64,000 bases of DNA from Gp1-AA133 sp964641665 (GTDB lineage Bacteria > Acidobacteriota > Terriglobia > Terriglobales > Acidobacteriaceae). The stretch lies in the NCBI GenBank assembly GCA_964641665.1, contig CAZXKO010000095.1, forward strand, positions 33,914-97,913, in the 5' to 3' direction. Made by a program: the position numbers and the translations under genes. How positions within the stretch are numbered: the stretch's first letter is position 1; each line of letters opens with the position of its first letter. Of the stretch, positions 56,165 through 64,000 are shown piece by piece. Under the pieces are notes generated by a model. It was not told where the DNA came from and searched no databases. It saw only the letters and a program-made list of their open reading frames with translations.

Positions 56165-57406
56165 TTAGAGTTTTGCCTGGAGGAAGCTGATCACGTCGTC
56201 CGCGGTGATGATTCCGGTAAGTTTGTTCTGGTCGTCCGTGACCGCGACCGACAGCAGGTTGTACTTGTCGAAGAGCTCCGCCACTTCCTTGTCCGAGGCG
56301 TCCGCATGGCAAGAGATCAACGGTTCCTGGGTCAGGGCGAGCAAGGGAGTCGTTGGGGAGGCAAGCACGAGTTTGGCCAGCGGTACCGCGCCCGAAAGCG
56401 TGTTACGGGAATCGACCAGAAAGATGGTACTCACGGTCTCGACGCCGCCCTCAAAATGGCGCAGGGCTTCGACCGCGTCGGAGGCGCAGGCCCCAACCGA
56501 CAGCGCGATGTACACCGTCGTCATGCGGCCCGCGGCCGAGTCTTCCTTGAATTCGAGTAGTCCGGAGAGCTCGTCGCGCTCGGCGGGGGCCATTTCTTCC
56601 AGGATCTTCTCGGTTCTTTCCTCTGGCAGGTCGCCCAACAGGTCAGCCGCCGCATCGGGCTGCATTTCCTCGACGATTTCAGCGACACGGTCGGAGTCGA
56701 GCGACTCTACGATCGCCTTCTGCACCTTGGGTTCGACTTCGCCCAGCGCTCCCGCGGCCACCCCTTCGTCCAGGGTCTCAAAGACCGCTTCCCGCTCGTT
56801 CGGGGCAAGTTCTTCCACGATGTCGGCGATGTCGGCAGGGTGCAACCTGGCGAGTCGTTCGTGGGAAATCTTCAGCTTTACTCGCCGCGCAGGGTCGGTC
56901 TCGATCAGATCGACGAAGTCCCAGGGGATACTCCGCGGCGGGATCTGGTTCAGAAGCAGATGCAAGGCACTAAGAGGGACTACTCCCTTCAGTAAGCGCC
57001 GCACCGCACCGCGCGCCCCCACGTCTACCGACCCCACCTTCAGGACCGGCCGCCCTCCGACGGACTCCTGCTGCAGGTCCACGTCGTTCACCCTGACAAC
57101 TTTGCGGCCGTGCACGTCGATCACCTGCTGGTCCAGAAGATCGCGCTCCATCAGGAACAGCCCTTCCGTTCCGTTGGGTGGGATCCAGTCCGCCAGCGCG
57201 GTCGAAGCCCGCACGCCCCCGTTGATGGAGGCGACAGACTGCAGTGGCAGGACCCGGTCGCCGGCTTTGGTGATGACGATCAGTACGGAAATTCGAACGC
57301 GGTCTTCCTGCGGAGCCAGGGCTACCTCTCGCACCCGTCCGCAGGGCTTGCCGGCGGAGTCCCTCACCGGAGCGCCCAGCAATTCCGTGAGTGCGAGAAC
57401 GGTCAT
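56165..57406 (-). CDS. PRC-barrel / MgtE N-terminal / CBS-domain protein
   Basis: ATG 57406 is used (an in-frame TTG lies at 57424); about 413 residues. Order: two PRC-barrel-like segments (VLALTELLGAPVRDSAGKPC at the N-terminus and LLDQQVIDVHGRKVVRVND), a helical MgtE_N superhelix (about 160-285: LARLHPADIADIVEELAPNE, VAEIVEEMQPDAAADLLGDL, EERTEKILEEMAP) and a CBS pair (about 290-410, ending KLTGIITADDVISFLQAKL). In MgtE, the N and CBS domains sense cytosolic Mg2+ and gate the channel. Here the channel domain is absent and an Nramp gene follows instead. Confidence 0.9.
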   Translation of the reverse strand: MTVLALTELLGAPVRDSAGKPCGRVREVALAPQEDRVRISVLIVITKAGDRVLPLQSVASINGGVRASTALADWIPPNGTEGLFLMERDLLDQQVIDVHGRKVVRVNDVDLQQESVGGRPVLKVGSVDVGARGAVRRLLKGVVPLSALHLLLNQIPPRSIPWDFVDLIETDPARRVKLKISHERLARLHPADIADIVEELAPNEREAVFETLDEGVAAGALGEVEPKVQKAIVESLDSDRVAEIVEEMQPDAAADLLGDLPEERTEKILEEMAPAERDELSGLLEFKEDSAAGRMTTVYIALSVGACASDAVEALRHFEGGVETVSTIFLVDSRNTLSGAVPLAKLVLASPTTPLLALTQEPLISCHADASDKEVAELFDKYNLLSVAVTDDQNKLTGIITADDVISFLQAKL

Positions 57407-57534
57407 GCCAGCGAGAATACTCAACCGCTGATAGAGAATCCAGATAGCAACTGAATTTTTTGTTACTTCCGGTGTCCAAAGAACCGAGGGACTCCCAAAT
57501 CAGCACTGTCACGGCCCCCGTTTGCAAGGCCGCG

Positions 57535-57563
57535 TTGACAATTACCTAAGGGAAGGGCAAACT
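57535..57563 (+). promoter_or_regulatory. candidate promoter upstream of rsbW
   Basis: Perfect TTGACA (57535-57540), a 17 nt spacer, then CAAACT (57558-57563), a weak -10. It lies about 95 nt before the RsbW-like start. Confidence 0.35.
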
Positions 57564-57658
57564 ACCGGATTCGCTGCCAGGCCGCTTCCCCTCTTGCACC
57601 GAGGCCCGGGGCACGAAGGGATTTCGCATCCGCAAGGGTTCATAGCCGACTTGCCATC

Positions 57659-58105
57659 ATGAGCGCACACCGGGTTTCGTACACGCTGGATTCGACGCTA
57701 GACACGGTGAATAGCGCCGAAGAGACGGCCAGTAAGATTGCGACGGAAGCCGGTTTTGACGACGAAGAGGTCATGAAGATCGCTATGGCAGTGCGCGAAG
57801 CCGCGGTGAATGCTGTCCTTCACGGCAACGCCTACGATCCGGGCAAGAAAGTTACGGTCGCCTTTGAGCGAACCGCCCAGCACCTGGTCATCACAATTCG
57901 CGACCAGGGGAAGGGGCTCGATTTAAACAAGGTCCCGGACCCGTTGGCGCCTGAGAATCTGTTGAAGACTTCTGGACGCGGCATTTTTCTCATCCGCTCA
58001 TTCATGGATGAGGTGGAAATAAACCCGTCCCAGACGGGTACCGAAATCAAACTTATCAAGCACGTCCACGGCACCGCCGGGGACGGCAAGGAGGCTTCCC
58101 AGTGA
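57659..58105 (+). CDS. RsbW-like anti-sigma serine kinase
   Basis: This 148-residue GHKL ATPase has N-box MAVREAAVNAVLHGNAYDPG, G1 box ITIRDQGKGLDL and G2 region SGRGIFLIRSFMDEVEI. It binds a sigma factor or another partner when not sequestered, and phosphorylates its STAS antagonist. The following STAS gene overlaps its stop, giving a coupled RsbW-RsbV pair. No sigma factor gene is adjacent, so the controlled partner lies elsewhere. Confidence 0.9.
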   Translation: MSAHRVSYTLDSTLDTVNSAEETASKIATEAGFDDEEVMKIAMAVREAAVNAVLHGNAYDPGKKVTVAFERTAQHLVITIRDQGKGLDLNKVPDPLAPENLLKTSGRGIFLIRSFMDEVEINPSQTGTEIKLIKHVHGTAGDGKEASQ

Positions 58106-58449
58106 GCATGAAGACCAGCAACCGCCAGGTCGACGGCGTAACCATCGTAGATTGCAGCGGCCGCATCACCCTTGGTGAGGGCAGCGTAATTCTGCGCGAC
58201 ACGGTGCGCGACCTGCTAGGCAAGGGCAACAAGAAGATCCTGCTCAACCTCGGCGACGTGAACTACATCGACAGCTCCGGCATCGGCGAGCTCGTCAGCG
58301 CCTATACAACCGTGAAGAACCAGGGCGGTGAACTCAAGCTGCTCAACCTGACCAAAAAGGTGCACGACCTGCTGCAGATCACGAAACTGTACACCGTGTT
58401 CGACGTGAAGGACGACGAAGCGAGCGCGGTAAAAGCGTTCGGCAAATAA
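58102..58449 (+). CDS. RsbV-like STAS anti-anti-sigma factor
   Basis: GTG 58102 overlaps the kinase stop codon (GTGA); ATG 58108 is the alternative start. The 115-residue STAS domain has VTIVDCSGRITLGEGSVILR and the phospho-acceptor motif YIDSSGIGELVSAYT, then LKLLNLTKKVHDLLQITKLY and VFDVKDDEASAV. Unphosphorylated it would sequester the RsbW-like kinase. It is complete and paired, unlike the lone STAS protein at 844-1179. Confidence 0.92.
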   Translation: MSMKTSNRQVDGVTIVDCSGRITLGEGSVILRDTVRDLLGKGNKKILLNLGDVNYIDSSGIGELVSAYTTVKNQGGELKLLNLTKKVHDLLQITKLYTVFDVKDDEASAVKAFGK

Positions 58450-58605
58450 GCTGGCAGTAGAGTTATGTCTCGCGAGGCCGGCGCCTGGCGCCGGCCCCCA
58501 GCCGCCTGTCCACTTTCCCATTCAGGGACGTTCGTCTCAATTCCCCTGAGCGGATCCCTGCCCCATCTCCGCGCTCCACCCTAAAATTGGGATGTTTTCC
58601 GTCCC

Positions 58606-59136
58606 ATGCGCAATATCAGGCAGCTTTCGCCTTTCCTGCGTCCCGTCGTCCTCATGATCGTTCTGCGGGCCGCCAGTTTCGCGCAGTGTGTTCCTTTCTC
58701 CAAAGCCCGCGACCATATCGGTGCTACGCGCTGCATCACCGGAAAAGTAATTCGCGTGCAGCAAGGCAACGGCGGCGTGCACTTCTTCGATTTTTGCGAA
58801 GATTTTCGGGTCTGTCCCTTTACCCTGGTTGTCTTTCCGAGCGATCTGAAGCAAGTTGGGGACATTCGCCGGTTGGCGGGACGGCAAATCGAGATCGAGG
58901 GCGAGGTCAGAGGCTACGACGGCCGCGCCGAGATCGTGCTCAAGCGAATCAGCCAACTGCGCGGCCACGCCGCAAAAATCCCGCCCCTGCCCAAGGAATA
59001 CGACGTCGAGCGCCACGGGAACTACAGCGCCGGAAAGTTTCATACTCCCAAAGCAACCAAGCAACCTACCCACAAGAGACAGTCGGCACCGGTGAGCATC
59101 GAGGACCCAAGTCAACCCATGTCGCCGACCGACTAG
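58606..59136 (+). CDS. exported OB-fold-like protein of unknown function
   Basis: This 176-residue protein has a Sec signal (LRPVVLMIVLRAASFAQC). A beta-rich domain follows: CITGKVIRVQQGNGGVHFFD, VCPFTLVVFPSDLKQVGDIR and RQIEIEGEVRGYDGRAEIVL. The pattern of strand, RVQQGNGG turn and IEGEVRGYDGRAEIVL closing strands matches OB-fold domains of the tOB/single-strand-binding type found in secreted nucleases. No nuclease domain is attached. The tail is Lys/Pro-rich and disordered. It has no close ribosome binding site and converges with the glycosyltransferase gene. Confidence 0.7.
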   Translation: MRNIRQLSPFLRPVVLMIVLRAASFAQCVPFSKARDHIGATRCITGKVIRVQQGNGGVHFFDFCEDFRVCPFTLVVFPSDLKQVGDIRRLAGRQIEIEGEVRGYDGRAEIVLKRISQLRGHAAKIPPLPKEYDVERHGNYSAGKFHTPKATKQPTHKRQSAPVSIEDPSQPMSPTD

Positions 59137-59146
59137 CTGTCCCGGT

Positions 59147-60313
59147 TCACACCAGCCCTTTGCGCAACTCCTCCAGCGGATACTTCGTTCCTCGCCAGGT
59201 CACGCCGTCATTCCACAGCGTCAGAAACATCGAGCGCAGCAACGTGTAGGTGAAAAGAGTTGTGCTGATTGGGTGCAGGAAAAAGTAGTAGGCAGGAATC
59301 GACGATTTAGTAGACATGCCCACATAGATCAGGAACATGGAGCCTAGGGCTACCTCATACGGAACTCGGGCCCACCCGTGGACCAGCCACACTCCCAGGA
59401 ATGGGCCCAGATTCAGAAACAAGAGAGCGAAAGCCGAGGCCACTGCGCGCCACCACTGAAAGGACAAGATGGCGAAGAAATTCTTGGTCAAGTTGTTGAC
59501 GACCCCCATGGCTCCAATGGCCCAGCGAATCGTGATCAAGTCGTCGCCGAATACGTTGCGCTGGGCGAAGCGGGCGTTCTTGATCACCTTGCCCAGCTTC
59601 ATGTCGTCCAGCACCTCCATGCGCAGTGCCTTGTAGGTGCCCACGGCGTCATAGACGTTGCGCCGTACCATGTTAAAAGCGCCGACGCCCATGTGATCTT
59701 TGGTGTCTGGATCGGCCACCCTCCAGGGGCGGTGGCCAAAGGTGAACAGCGCCTGAAAGAAGGCGATCATCATGCGCTCCCCTGGGCTCTTCATGATCAT
59801 GCGCGGGAAGACCACAACGTGGTCCGCGCTTTCCGCCTCCGCATAGACCAGGGCACGGCGCAGGACATCGGGCTTGTACAACACATCGGCATCGGTGAAC
59901 AGCAGCCAGTCACCCGTGGCACGCTCCGCAGCCGTCCACATCGCATGCGTCTTGCCCAGCCACCCGGGCGGAAGTTCGGCCACGTGGATGGCCTTCAGGC
60001 AGCCATGTGCCTCGGGACTCGCTGCCACGCGCTCGATGATTTCTCCGGTGCGGTCTGTGGACCGGTCGTCCAACACGATCACTTCGTAGTTGTCGTAGTC
60101 GAGCGCCAGGAGCTGTCTTAAGCCCTGCTCGATGGACTCCTCCTCGTTGCGGGCCGGTACGATAATGCTGACGCGGGGATTGCCGCGCGGCCGCCCGTCC
60201 CAGGGCGGCAGTGAGATGTCAGCAACTTTCGGAACTCCGAGCGCAGCTTCGACAATGCGGGAGAACCAGGCTAGGCCCAGGATCACGCCTGCGATCCAAT
60301 ACAGATACGCCAT
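59147..60313 (-). CDS. membrane glycosyltransferase, GT2 family
   Basis: ATG 60313 gives 388 residues; the longer frame to 60961 is antiparallel noise over the MFS gene. It has an N-terminal helix, a GT-A domain (VSIIVPARNEEESIEQGLRQ, EVIVLDDRSTDRTGEIIERV, DxD-type LLFTDADVLYKPDVLRRALV, QxxRW-like DLITIRWAIGAMGVV) and three or four C-terminal helices. The layout resembles HpnB/CrtQ-type glycosyltransferases acting on lipid acceptors such as hopanoids or carotenoids. The start lies 2 nt after the MFS stop, implying co-transcription. Confidence 0.85.
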   Translation of the reverse strand: MAYLYWIAGVILGLAWFSRIVEAALGVPKVADISLPPWDGRPRGNPRVSIIVPARNEEESIEQGLRQLLALDYDNYEVIVLDDRSTDRTGEIIERVAASPEAHGCLKAIHVAELPPGWLGKTHAMWTAAERATGDWLLFTDADVLYKPDVLRRALVYAEAESADHVVVFPRMIMKSPGERMMIAFFQALFTFGHRPWRVADPDTKDHMGVGAFNMVRRNVYDAVGTYKALRMEVLDDMKLGKVIKNARFAQRNVFGDDLITIRWAIGAMGVVNNLTKNFFAILSFQWWRAVASAFALLFLNLGPFLGVWLVHGWARVPYEVALGSMFLIYVGMSTKSSIPAYYFFLHPISTTLFTYTLLRSMFLTLWNDGVTWRGTKYPLEELRKGLV

Positions 60314-60315
60314 CC

Positions 60316-61623
60316 CTAATGAGCTCCGGACGTGACGGGTGGACTCGCCGCACTGACAGGCGGGGCAAACTTCATACCGTAAAACAGTATCGCAGAGGAG
60401 AGTGAGATCGCGATCACGGGAGCAATGAACGCTGTCCGCATGGAAAAATGGTCCGACATGTACCCGATTAATGGAGCCGACGGAACATCGCCCAGAAGGT
60501 GGAATACGAAGATGTTCGCCGCCAGTGCCATCGCGCGCACGTGCGGCCCAACCGAGTTGATGATGGCGGCGTTGAGCGGTCCCGTGTTGAGCAAGAGGAA
60601 GAATTCTGCCGCGAACATGCCCGCGATCATCACGTTCCCGCTGCCGAAAATCGCGAGACACATGGCCGGGATGCCCAACGCGAGACTCACCGCCGAAACG
60701 ATGTAGTGCGCCGCCTTGGTCCGTCGCAAGAGCCAGTCCGAAATCCACCCGCCTGCTAGGGAGGCGACAATCCCGTTCACGATCGTGCTGGCTCCGAACA
60801 GGATGTTGGCCTGCGTCAGCGTGTAGCTGTGAACCCGGTGCAGGAAGGTTGGGAACCACACCTGCAGTCCCCCCAGGGCAAAGGTCATCATCGCCATGCC
60901 GAGCGTGGCGGTGACGAATGCGGGGTTGCGAATCAAGCTCTGCAGCAACGCCCACGTCCACTTCAAGCCATGAATCAGGACACCGATGATCCCGGACGGA
61001 GCATCCGTGCTCGCCTCCGATGGCTCGGGAATTTTTCCCGGCTCATCGAACTGTCCCAACGGCGGCTCCGGAACGAACAGCAGCAGAAACGCTAGCAGCA
61101 AGCTGGGCGCGGCTCCCACGTAAAAGGGCACTCGCCAGCCGTACTTGGGACCGAGCACGCCGCCGACCAGGAAACCCAACGCGCTGCCCACGGGAATGGC
61201 GAGATAGAAAATGCCCATCACGCGGCCGCGCTTTTCTTCGGAAAACATGTCGGCTACGAAGGTCGGCGACAGGATCACGAAGCTCGCCTCTCCGATTCCG
61301 ACCAGGGTATGGCGGAGCAGCAGTTCGTCGAAGTTCTTGGTGAAAGCGGTAAGCAGTGTGGCGCCGCTCCAAATCACTGCCCCCACGATGATGACGGTCT
61401 TGCGCGAGAACCTCACCGACAGCGGGCCCATGAACGGCGCCGCGATCATGTAGAAGATAAAGAAAACGCTGGTCAGCAGCCCGTACGCGGCGTCACTGCG
61501 CGGAAACTCTGCCTTGATCAGATCTTGCACCGCAAATAACACATTGCGATCGATGTAGTTCAGCAGGTTTAGCGCGGTCAGTAGCGCAAGCGCGGTTTTC
61601 GGGTAGAGCTTCTTGTCGTGCAC
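60316..61623 (-). CDS. MFS transporter, Spinster-like
   Basis: This 435-residue protein has 12 predicted helices and a GTG start. It begins ALALLTALNLLNYIDRNVLF, with the Asp-Arg pair typical of Spns/sialate-type MFS members. FFIFYMIAAPFMGPLSVRFS and the loop motif near RKTVIIVGAVIW follow, plus GIGEASFVILSPTFVADMF. It is a secondary transporter of lipid, sugar-acid or drug substrates. It is co-transcribed with the glycosyltransferase, so export or flipping of a glycolipid-related molecule is possible; that is inference. Confidence 0.87.
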   Translation of the reverse strand: MHDKKLYPKTALALLTALNLLNYIDRNVLFAVQDLIKAEFPRSDAAYGLLTSVFFIFYMIAAPFMGPLSVRFSRKTVIIVGAVIWSGATLLTAFTKNFDELLLRHTLVGIGEASFVILSPTFVADMFSEEKRGRVMGIFYLAIPVGSALGFLVGGVLGPKYGWRVPFYVGAAPSLLLAFLLLFVPEPPLGQFDEPGKIPEPSEASTDAPSGIIGVLIHGLKWTWALLQSLIRNPAFVTATLGMAMMTFALGGLQVWFPTFLHRVHSYTLTQANILFGASTIVNGIVASLAGGWISDWLLRRTKAAHYIVSAVSLALGIPAMCLAIFGSGNVMIAGMFAAEFFLLLNTGPLNAAIINSVGPHVRAMALAANIFVFHLLGDVPSAPLIGYMSDHFSMRTAFIAPVIAISLSSAILFYGMKFAPPVSAASPPVTSGAH

Positions 61624-61705
61624 AGATCGAGCGAATCTAACACGGCGCGGCGCGCGTGGGCTACTTGGCTATTTTGGGTCGCGGCCGCCATTACGGCCGC
61701 TTGTA

Positions 61706-62698
61706 CTAGACAACAAACAACTCCGGATTCTCCGTCGGCCCATCCAAATGCCCCACCAGTTTGTGCTCAAGTCCTTCCCGTGAGGGCGTGAGTTCCTGCC
61801 GCAGACGTTCCATCTCCTGCTCGCTGAGCGGAGCAAAGCTTCGCGCCGTCTCGGCGTTGTGATCGAGCATCTCCAGGCGCGGCATGCCCACTACCGCCGT
61901 TGTCACGGGCAGGCTCATGGAATAACGCAGCAACGAATTCATCTCCGCCTTCCCTCCCCCTGTGCCCAACAGAAATTCCTGCCCGGTCACCTTCATGGCA
62001 ATCACGCCCAGGTTCTTCTTGTTCGCGGCCGGCAGCGCCAGTTCTTCAAAGTGACCGTTACGAGAAGCATTTAGGGCCATCTGCACGCAATCCAGATCGT
62101 GGCGCTGGATCGCCGTGGCCAGCACTTCCCCGTTGGTGTGGCTGGTCATCCCGATGGCACGCGTCATCTTTTGCTCTCGCGCTTCGAGCAAGCCCTTGAG
62201 CGCTCCATCGGGCGCCTCGATTTTCGCCAGGTCCTCGGCCTGGCCGAGGCTATGGATGTGAACCAGGTCGACGTGGTCCGCGCGCAGCCGCTTCAGGCTG
62301 CCCTCCAGCCGCCGCATGAATTCGTCACGGGTGCGGTCTGGAATCTTCGTGGCCAGCCAGACCTCCTTGCGCCGCGACGCCATCACCTGCCCGACCCGGC
62401 TTTCGCTCTTGCCGTCTCCGTATGCGAATGCCGTGTCAACGTAGGTGATGCCCAGGTCAATCGCGTGATTCAGCGCGGCCAGTGCTTTATCTTCCTCCTG
62501 GTACATGAGGAACCGGCTGCCGCACCCGAACGCCAGGATCGACACCTTAGCGCCCGTCCGCCCAAGCGTCCGCGACGCAAGAGAACCTGGTGTTGGATGC
62601 GCGTGGGCAACATCTTTGAGCAGCCAGAAACCCGTGCCGGCCGCAGTTCCGAGACCGATCTTCTCCAGAAATTTTCTCCGCGAGAGGTCTTTGCTCAT
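61706..62698 (-). CDS. TAT-exported aldo/keto reductase
   Basis: This 330-residue protein has a twin-arginine signal (DLSRRKFLEKIGLGTAAGTG) before an AKR TIM barrel: LGRTGAKVSILAFGCGS, GITYVDTAFAYGDGKSE (catalytic Asp and Tyr), VWLATKIPDRT (Lys) and HVDLVHIHSLGQ. The NADPH-binding end is divergent. ATG 62698 follows AGGAGGA. TAT export of a nicotinamide-dependent reductase implies folding and cofactor loading before export; several Acidobacteriota-type secreted AKRs share this pattern. The substrate is unassigned. Confidence 0.9.
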   Translation of the reverse strand: MSKDLSRRKFLEKIGLGTAAGTGFWLLKDVAHAHPTPGSLASRTLGRTGAKVSILAFGCGSRFLMYQEEDKALAALNHAIDLGITYVDTAFAYGDGKSESRVGQVMASRRKEVWLATKIPDRTRDEFMRRLEGSLKRLRADHVDLVHIHSLGQAEDLAKIEAPDGALKGLLEAREQKMTRAIGMTSHTNGEVLATAIQRHDLDCVQMALNASRNGHFEELALPAANKKNLGVIAMKVTGQEFLLGTGGGKAEMNSLLRYSMSLPVTTAVVGMPRLEMLDHNAETARSFAPLSEQEMERLRQELTPSREGLEHKLVGHLDGPTENPELFVV

Positions 62699-62725
62699 GG
62701 TCTCCTCCTGAGAGTTCCGCGATGG

Positions 62726-63130
62726 TTACTTCTTTCCCTTAGGCCTTGGCCAGCGCGCGATCACGACGGTCGAAATTCCTCCGCGCGGCCGGAAATCTCC
62801 CTTCACTTCCGCCCACACCGGCTTTGCCCAGCGCACGACATCTTCGAGCACACGATTGGTGATGTTCTCCTGAAAAATGCCGAGGTTGCGGTAGCTTTGC
62901 AGGTACTCCTTCAGGGACTTCAATTCGAGGCACAATTTCCGCGGCATGTAGCGAATCGTGATCACCCCAAAGTCGGGAAGCCCCGTCTTGGGACAGACGG
63001 AGGTGAACTCCGGATCGTCAATCACGATCTCGTAGCCCGGAAACTGGTTGGGCCAGGTTTCGATCTCCGGGAACTTCGCGTCGAGCCCGGCGGCGGCGTG
63101 CTCCGCCGTATAGCGCGGCTGCTTGGGCAT
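62726..63130 (-). CDS. queF: NADPH-dependent 7-cyano-7-deazaguanine reductase (QueF)
   Basis: ATG 63130 gives 134 residues; the longer frame adds an unlikely leader. Motifs include the covalent-catalysis Cys in FTSVCPKTGLPDFGVITIRY (partly the QueF type I signature), the LELKSLKEYLQSYRNLGIFQ substrate helix, and EVKGDFRPRGGI. It reduces preQ0 to preQ1 in queuosine synthesis. TACAAT stands 7 nt before the ATG and there is no ribosome binding site. No other que gene is adjacent. Confidence 0.95.
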   Translation of the reverse strand: MPKQPRYTAEHAAAGLDAKFPEIETWPNQFPGYEIVIDDPEFTSVCPKTGLPDFGVITIRYMPRKLCLELKSLKEYLQSYRNLGIFQENITNRVLEDVVRWAKPVWAEVKGDFRPRGGISTVVIARWPRPKGKK

Positions 63131-63137
63131 AAGGGGT

Positions 63138-63143
63138 ATTGTA
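63138..63143 (-). promoter_or_regulatory. TACAAT box 7 nt before the queF start
   Basis: Minus-strand TACAAT, then ACCCCTT, then ATG 63130. It matches the arrangement before the secretin and xdhC genes and suggests a leaderless queF transcript. Confidence 0.4.
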
Positions 63144-63289
63144 ACGGGTGGCCTTAAACGCACATCAAAAACGCAGGTCCGGTCAGCCCGGTAGGCTCAC
63201 CCCGCATCTAACTGGGGCGTAGCAAACCTCGGATTGCCGTGCTCGGGATCGCTTCCCGGTGGTAAATTGTTGGTTATACAACTCTCTTC

Positions 63290-64000
63290 ATGACATTGCT
63301 GGACAAGGACAAATCCGGGTTCTTCGGACGGCATCGCTGGCTGGTCATCTCGCTGGGGGCGGGCCTGGCGGTCATCCTGCTCGCTTCGTTCAACTCGATG
63401 CGCGATGATGTAGTTCCCATCCGCGCCGCCACCGTTGAACGCGGTTCCATCCGCAGCGTGATTTCCACCAATGGCAAAATCGAACCGGCACAGAATTTCG
63501 AAGCGCACTCCCCTGCGAACACCACCGTTCGCCGGCTTTTCGTGAAGGAAGGCGACCACGTCCGCAAGGGACAGCTGCTGCTTCAGCTCGATGATGCCGA
63601 CGCCCGCAGTCAGGCTGCACGGGCACAGGCACAACTCAAGGGCGCGCAGGCACATGTTCAGGCAGTCCAGCATGGAGGATCGCAAGAAGAAGTTCTGACC
63701 CTGCAAGCCCAACTCATCAAAGCGCGCACGGATCGTGACGCCGCTCAGCGCAGCCTCGAAGCCTTCCGCCGCTTGCAGCAAAAAGGTGCGGCCTCGGCCG
63801 GTGAGTTGAAAGAAGCCGAGAACGTACTGCAACGCGCGCAAGCGGATCTCGATCTCCTGCAGCAGAAGCAGAAAGACCGCTACTCGACGCCCGAGGTCGA
63901 GCACGTTGACGCGGAAAAATCCGAAGCGCAAGCGGCGTATTCTGCGGCGGAAGATATTCTGCAGAAGTCAAACGTTATCGCGCCCTTCGACGGCGTCGTC
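63290..64000 (+). CDS. RND efflux periplasmic adaptor (HlyD/MacA-like), 3' truncated
   Basis: ATG 63290 opens a frame that runs off the window end (237 codons visible). An N-terminal membrane anchor (WLVISLGAGLAVILLASF) is followed by a lipoyl-like half (EPAQNFEAHSPANTTVRRLF, VKEGDHVRKGQLLLQLDD) and a long coiled-coil hairpin rich in Gln/Ala/Glu (ARSQAARAQAQLKGAQAHVQ to about residue 215). The returning lipoyl strand NVIAPFDGVV closes it. Such adaptors bridge inner-membrane ABC or RND pumps to outer-membrane channels; partner genes would lie beyond the window. Confidence 0.92.
   Translation, partial: MTLLDKDKSGFFGRHRWLVISLGAGLAVILLASFNSMRDDVVPIRAATVERGSIRSVISTNGKIEPAQNFEAHSPANTTVRRLFVKEGDHVRKGQLLLQLDDADARSQAARAQAQLKGAQAHVQAVQHGGSQEEVLTLQAQLIKARTDRDAAQRSLEAFRRLQQKGAASAGELKEAENVLQRAQADLDLLQQKQKDRYSTPEVEHVDAEKSEAQAAYSAAEDILQKSNVIAPFDGVV

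Noticed and set aside
56205..57431. 408-codon plus-strand open frame opposite the CBS protein gene
   Set aside because: The Ser/Arg/Thr-rich composition is that of antisense to an Asp/Glu/Val-rich gene. The minus frame has PRC, MgtE_N and CBS motifs.
57407..57658. Possible Mg2+ or Mn2+ riboswitch upstream of the CBS/Nramp genes
   Set aside because: I could not find the conserved core helices of the M-box or yybP-ykoY class in this region on the minus strand.
59147..60961. 604-residue version of the glycosyltransferase with a long N-terminal extension
   Set aside because: The extra 216 residues are an out-of-frame read of the MFS gene. The ATG at 60313, 2 nt after the MFS stop, begins a proper membrane helix.

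Overview
The window is a GC-rich bacterial chromosome segment with dense genes on both strands. It has no phage, plasmid, IS transposase or CRISPR signature. The gene complement is mostly housekeeping: heme synthesis, MutS, endonuclease III, NadE, QueF, NagZ/AnmK, NuoB and Inositol-3-phosphate synthase. There are also several secreted TAT or Sec proteins, a DUF11-repeat surface protein and very abundant short palindromic intergenic repeats. Together these resemble an Acidobacteriota (Terriglobia/Koribacter-like) genome. That assignment is an inference from gene style and repeat style; no rRNA is present to confirm it.

Layout. 1-10.8 kb: the end of an M3 metallopeptidase, a lone STAS protein, a tRNA-Gly(CCC), a TAT-exported amidase, an ABC-2 exporter pair, a secreted double-VOC protein, inositol-phosphate synthase and two very small membrane proteins. 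10.7-21.3 kb: NTF2-like and DedA proteins, endonuclease III bracketed by repeats, a methyltransferase, an S9 peptidase and the heme operon (ccsA/hemX-hemA-hemC, then a 430 bp repeat block, then hemD). A perfect CRP-type palindrome lies upstream of ccsA. 21.5-33.7 kb: GH3 beta-glucosidase, a GalT homologue, mutS, a peptidoglycan-recycling set (nagZ, anmK, peptide-binding lipoprotein), a YmdB-type phosphoesterase and a HAD phosphatase. 33.8-47.3 kb: a TPR-secretin, a DsbA-like protein, NadE, a secreted conserved protein, a GHMP kinase, a GAF-TM-TonB fusion, an isolated nuoB, a large frameshifted DUF11 protein and a zinc-type dehydrogenase. 47.4-64 kb: an XdhC/MobA-like pair, a HAD phosphatase, a NifU-like scaffold, a four-gene operon (BtuF-like, free-Met-sulfoxide reductase, DipZ-like thioredoxin, Nudix), an M48 protease, an unusual Nramp protein with a PRC-MgtE_N-CBS partner, an RsbW/RsbV switch, an OB-fold secreted protein, a glycosyltransferase/MFS pair, a TAT aldo-keto reductase, queF and the start of an RND/HlyD adaptor.

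How the genes work together. Tight overlaps (ATGA or TGATG) mark translationally coupled sets: ccsA-hemA-hemC, msrC-thioredoxin-Nudix and rsbW-rsbV. The oxidative-repair operon and the Nramp/MgtE_N-CBS pair are the most coherent candidate systems that are not textbook arrangements. Several genes (xdhC, the MobA-like gene, the secretin, queF) carry a TANNNT box exactly 7 nt before the start codon and no Shine-Dalgarno sequence, suggesting leaderless transcripts.

I found no single unmistakably new defence or mobile system. The strongest oddities are the GAF-TonB fusion, the Nramp variant lacking its metal-binding Met, the GalT homologue lacking its nucleophilic His, the NifU-like protein lacking its third Cys, the repeat inserted in frame in mutS, the one-base frameshift in the DUF11 protein, and the dispersed palindrome families.
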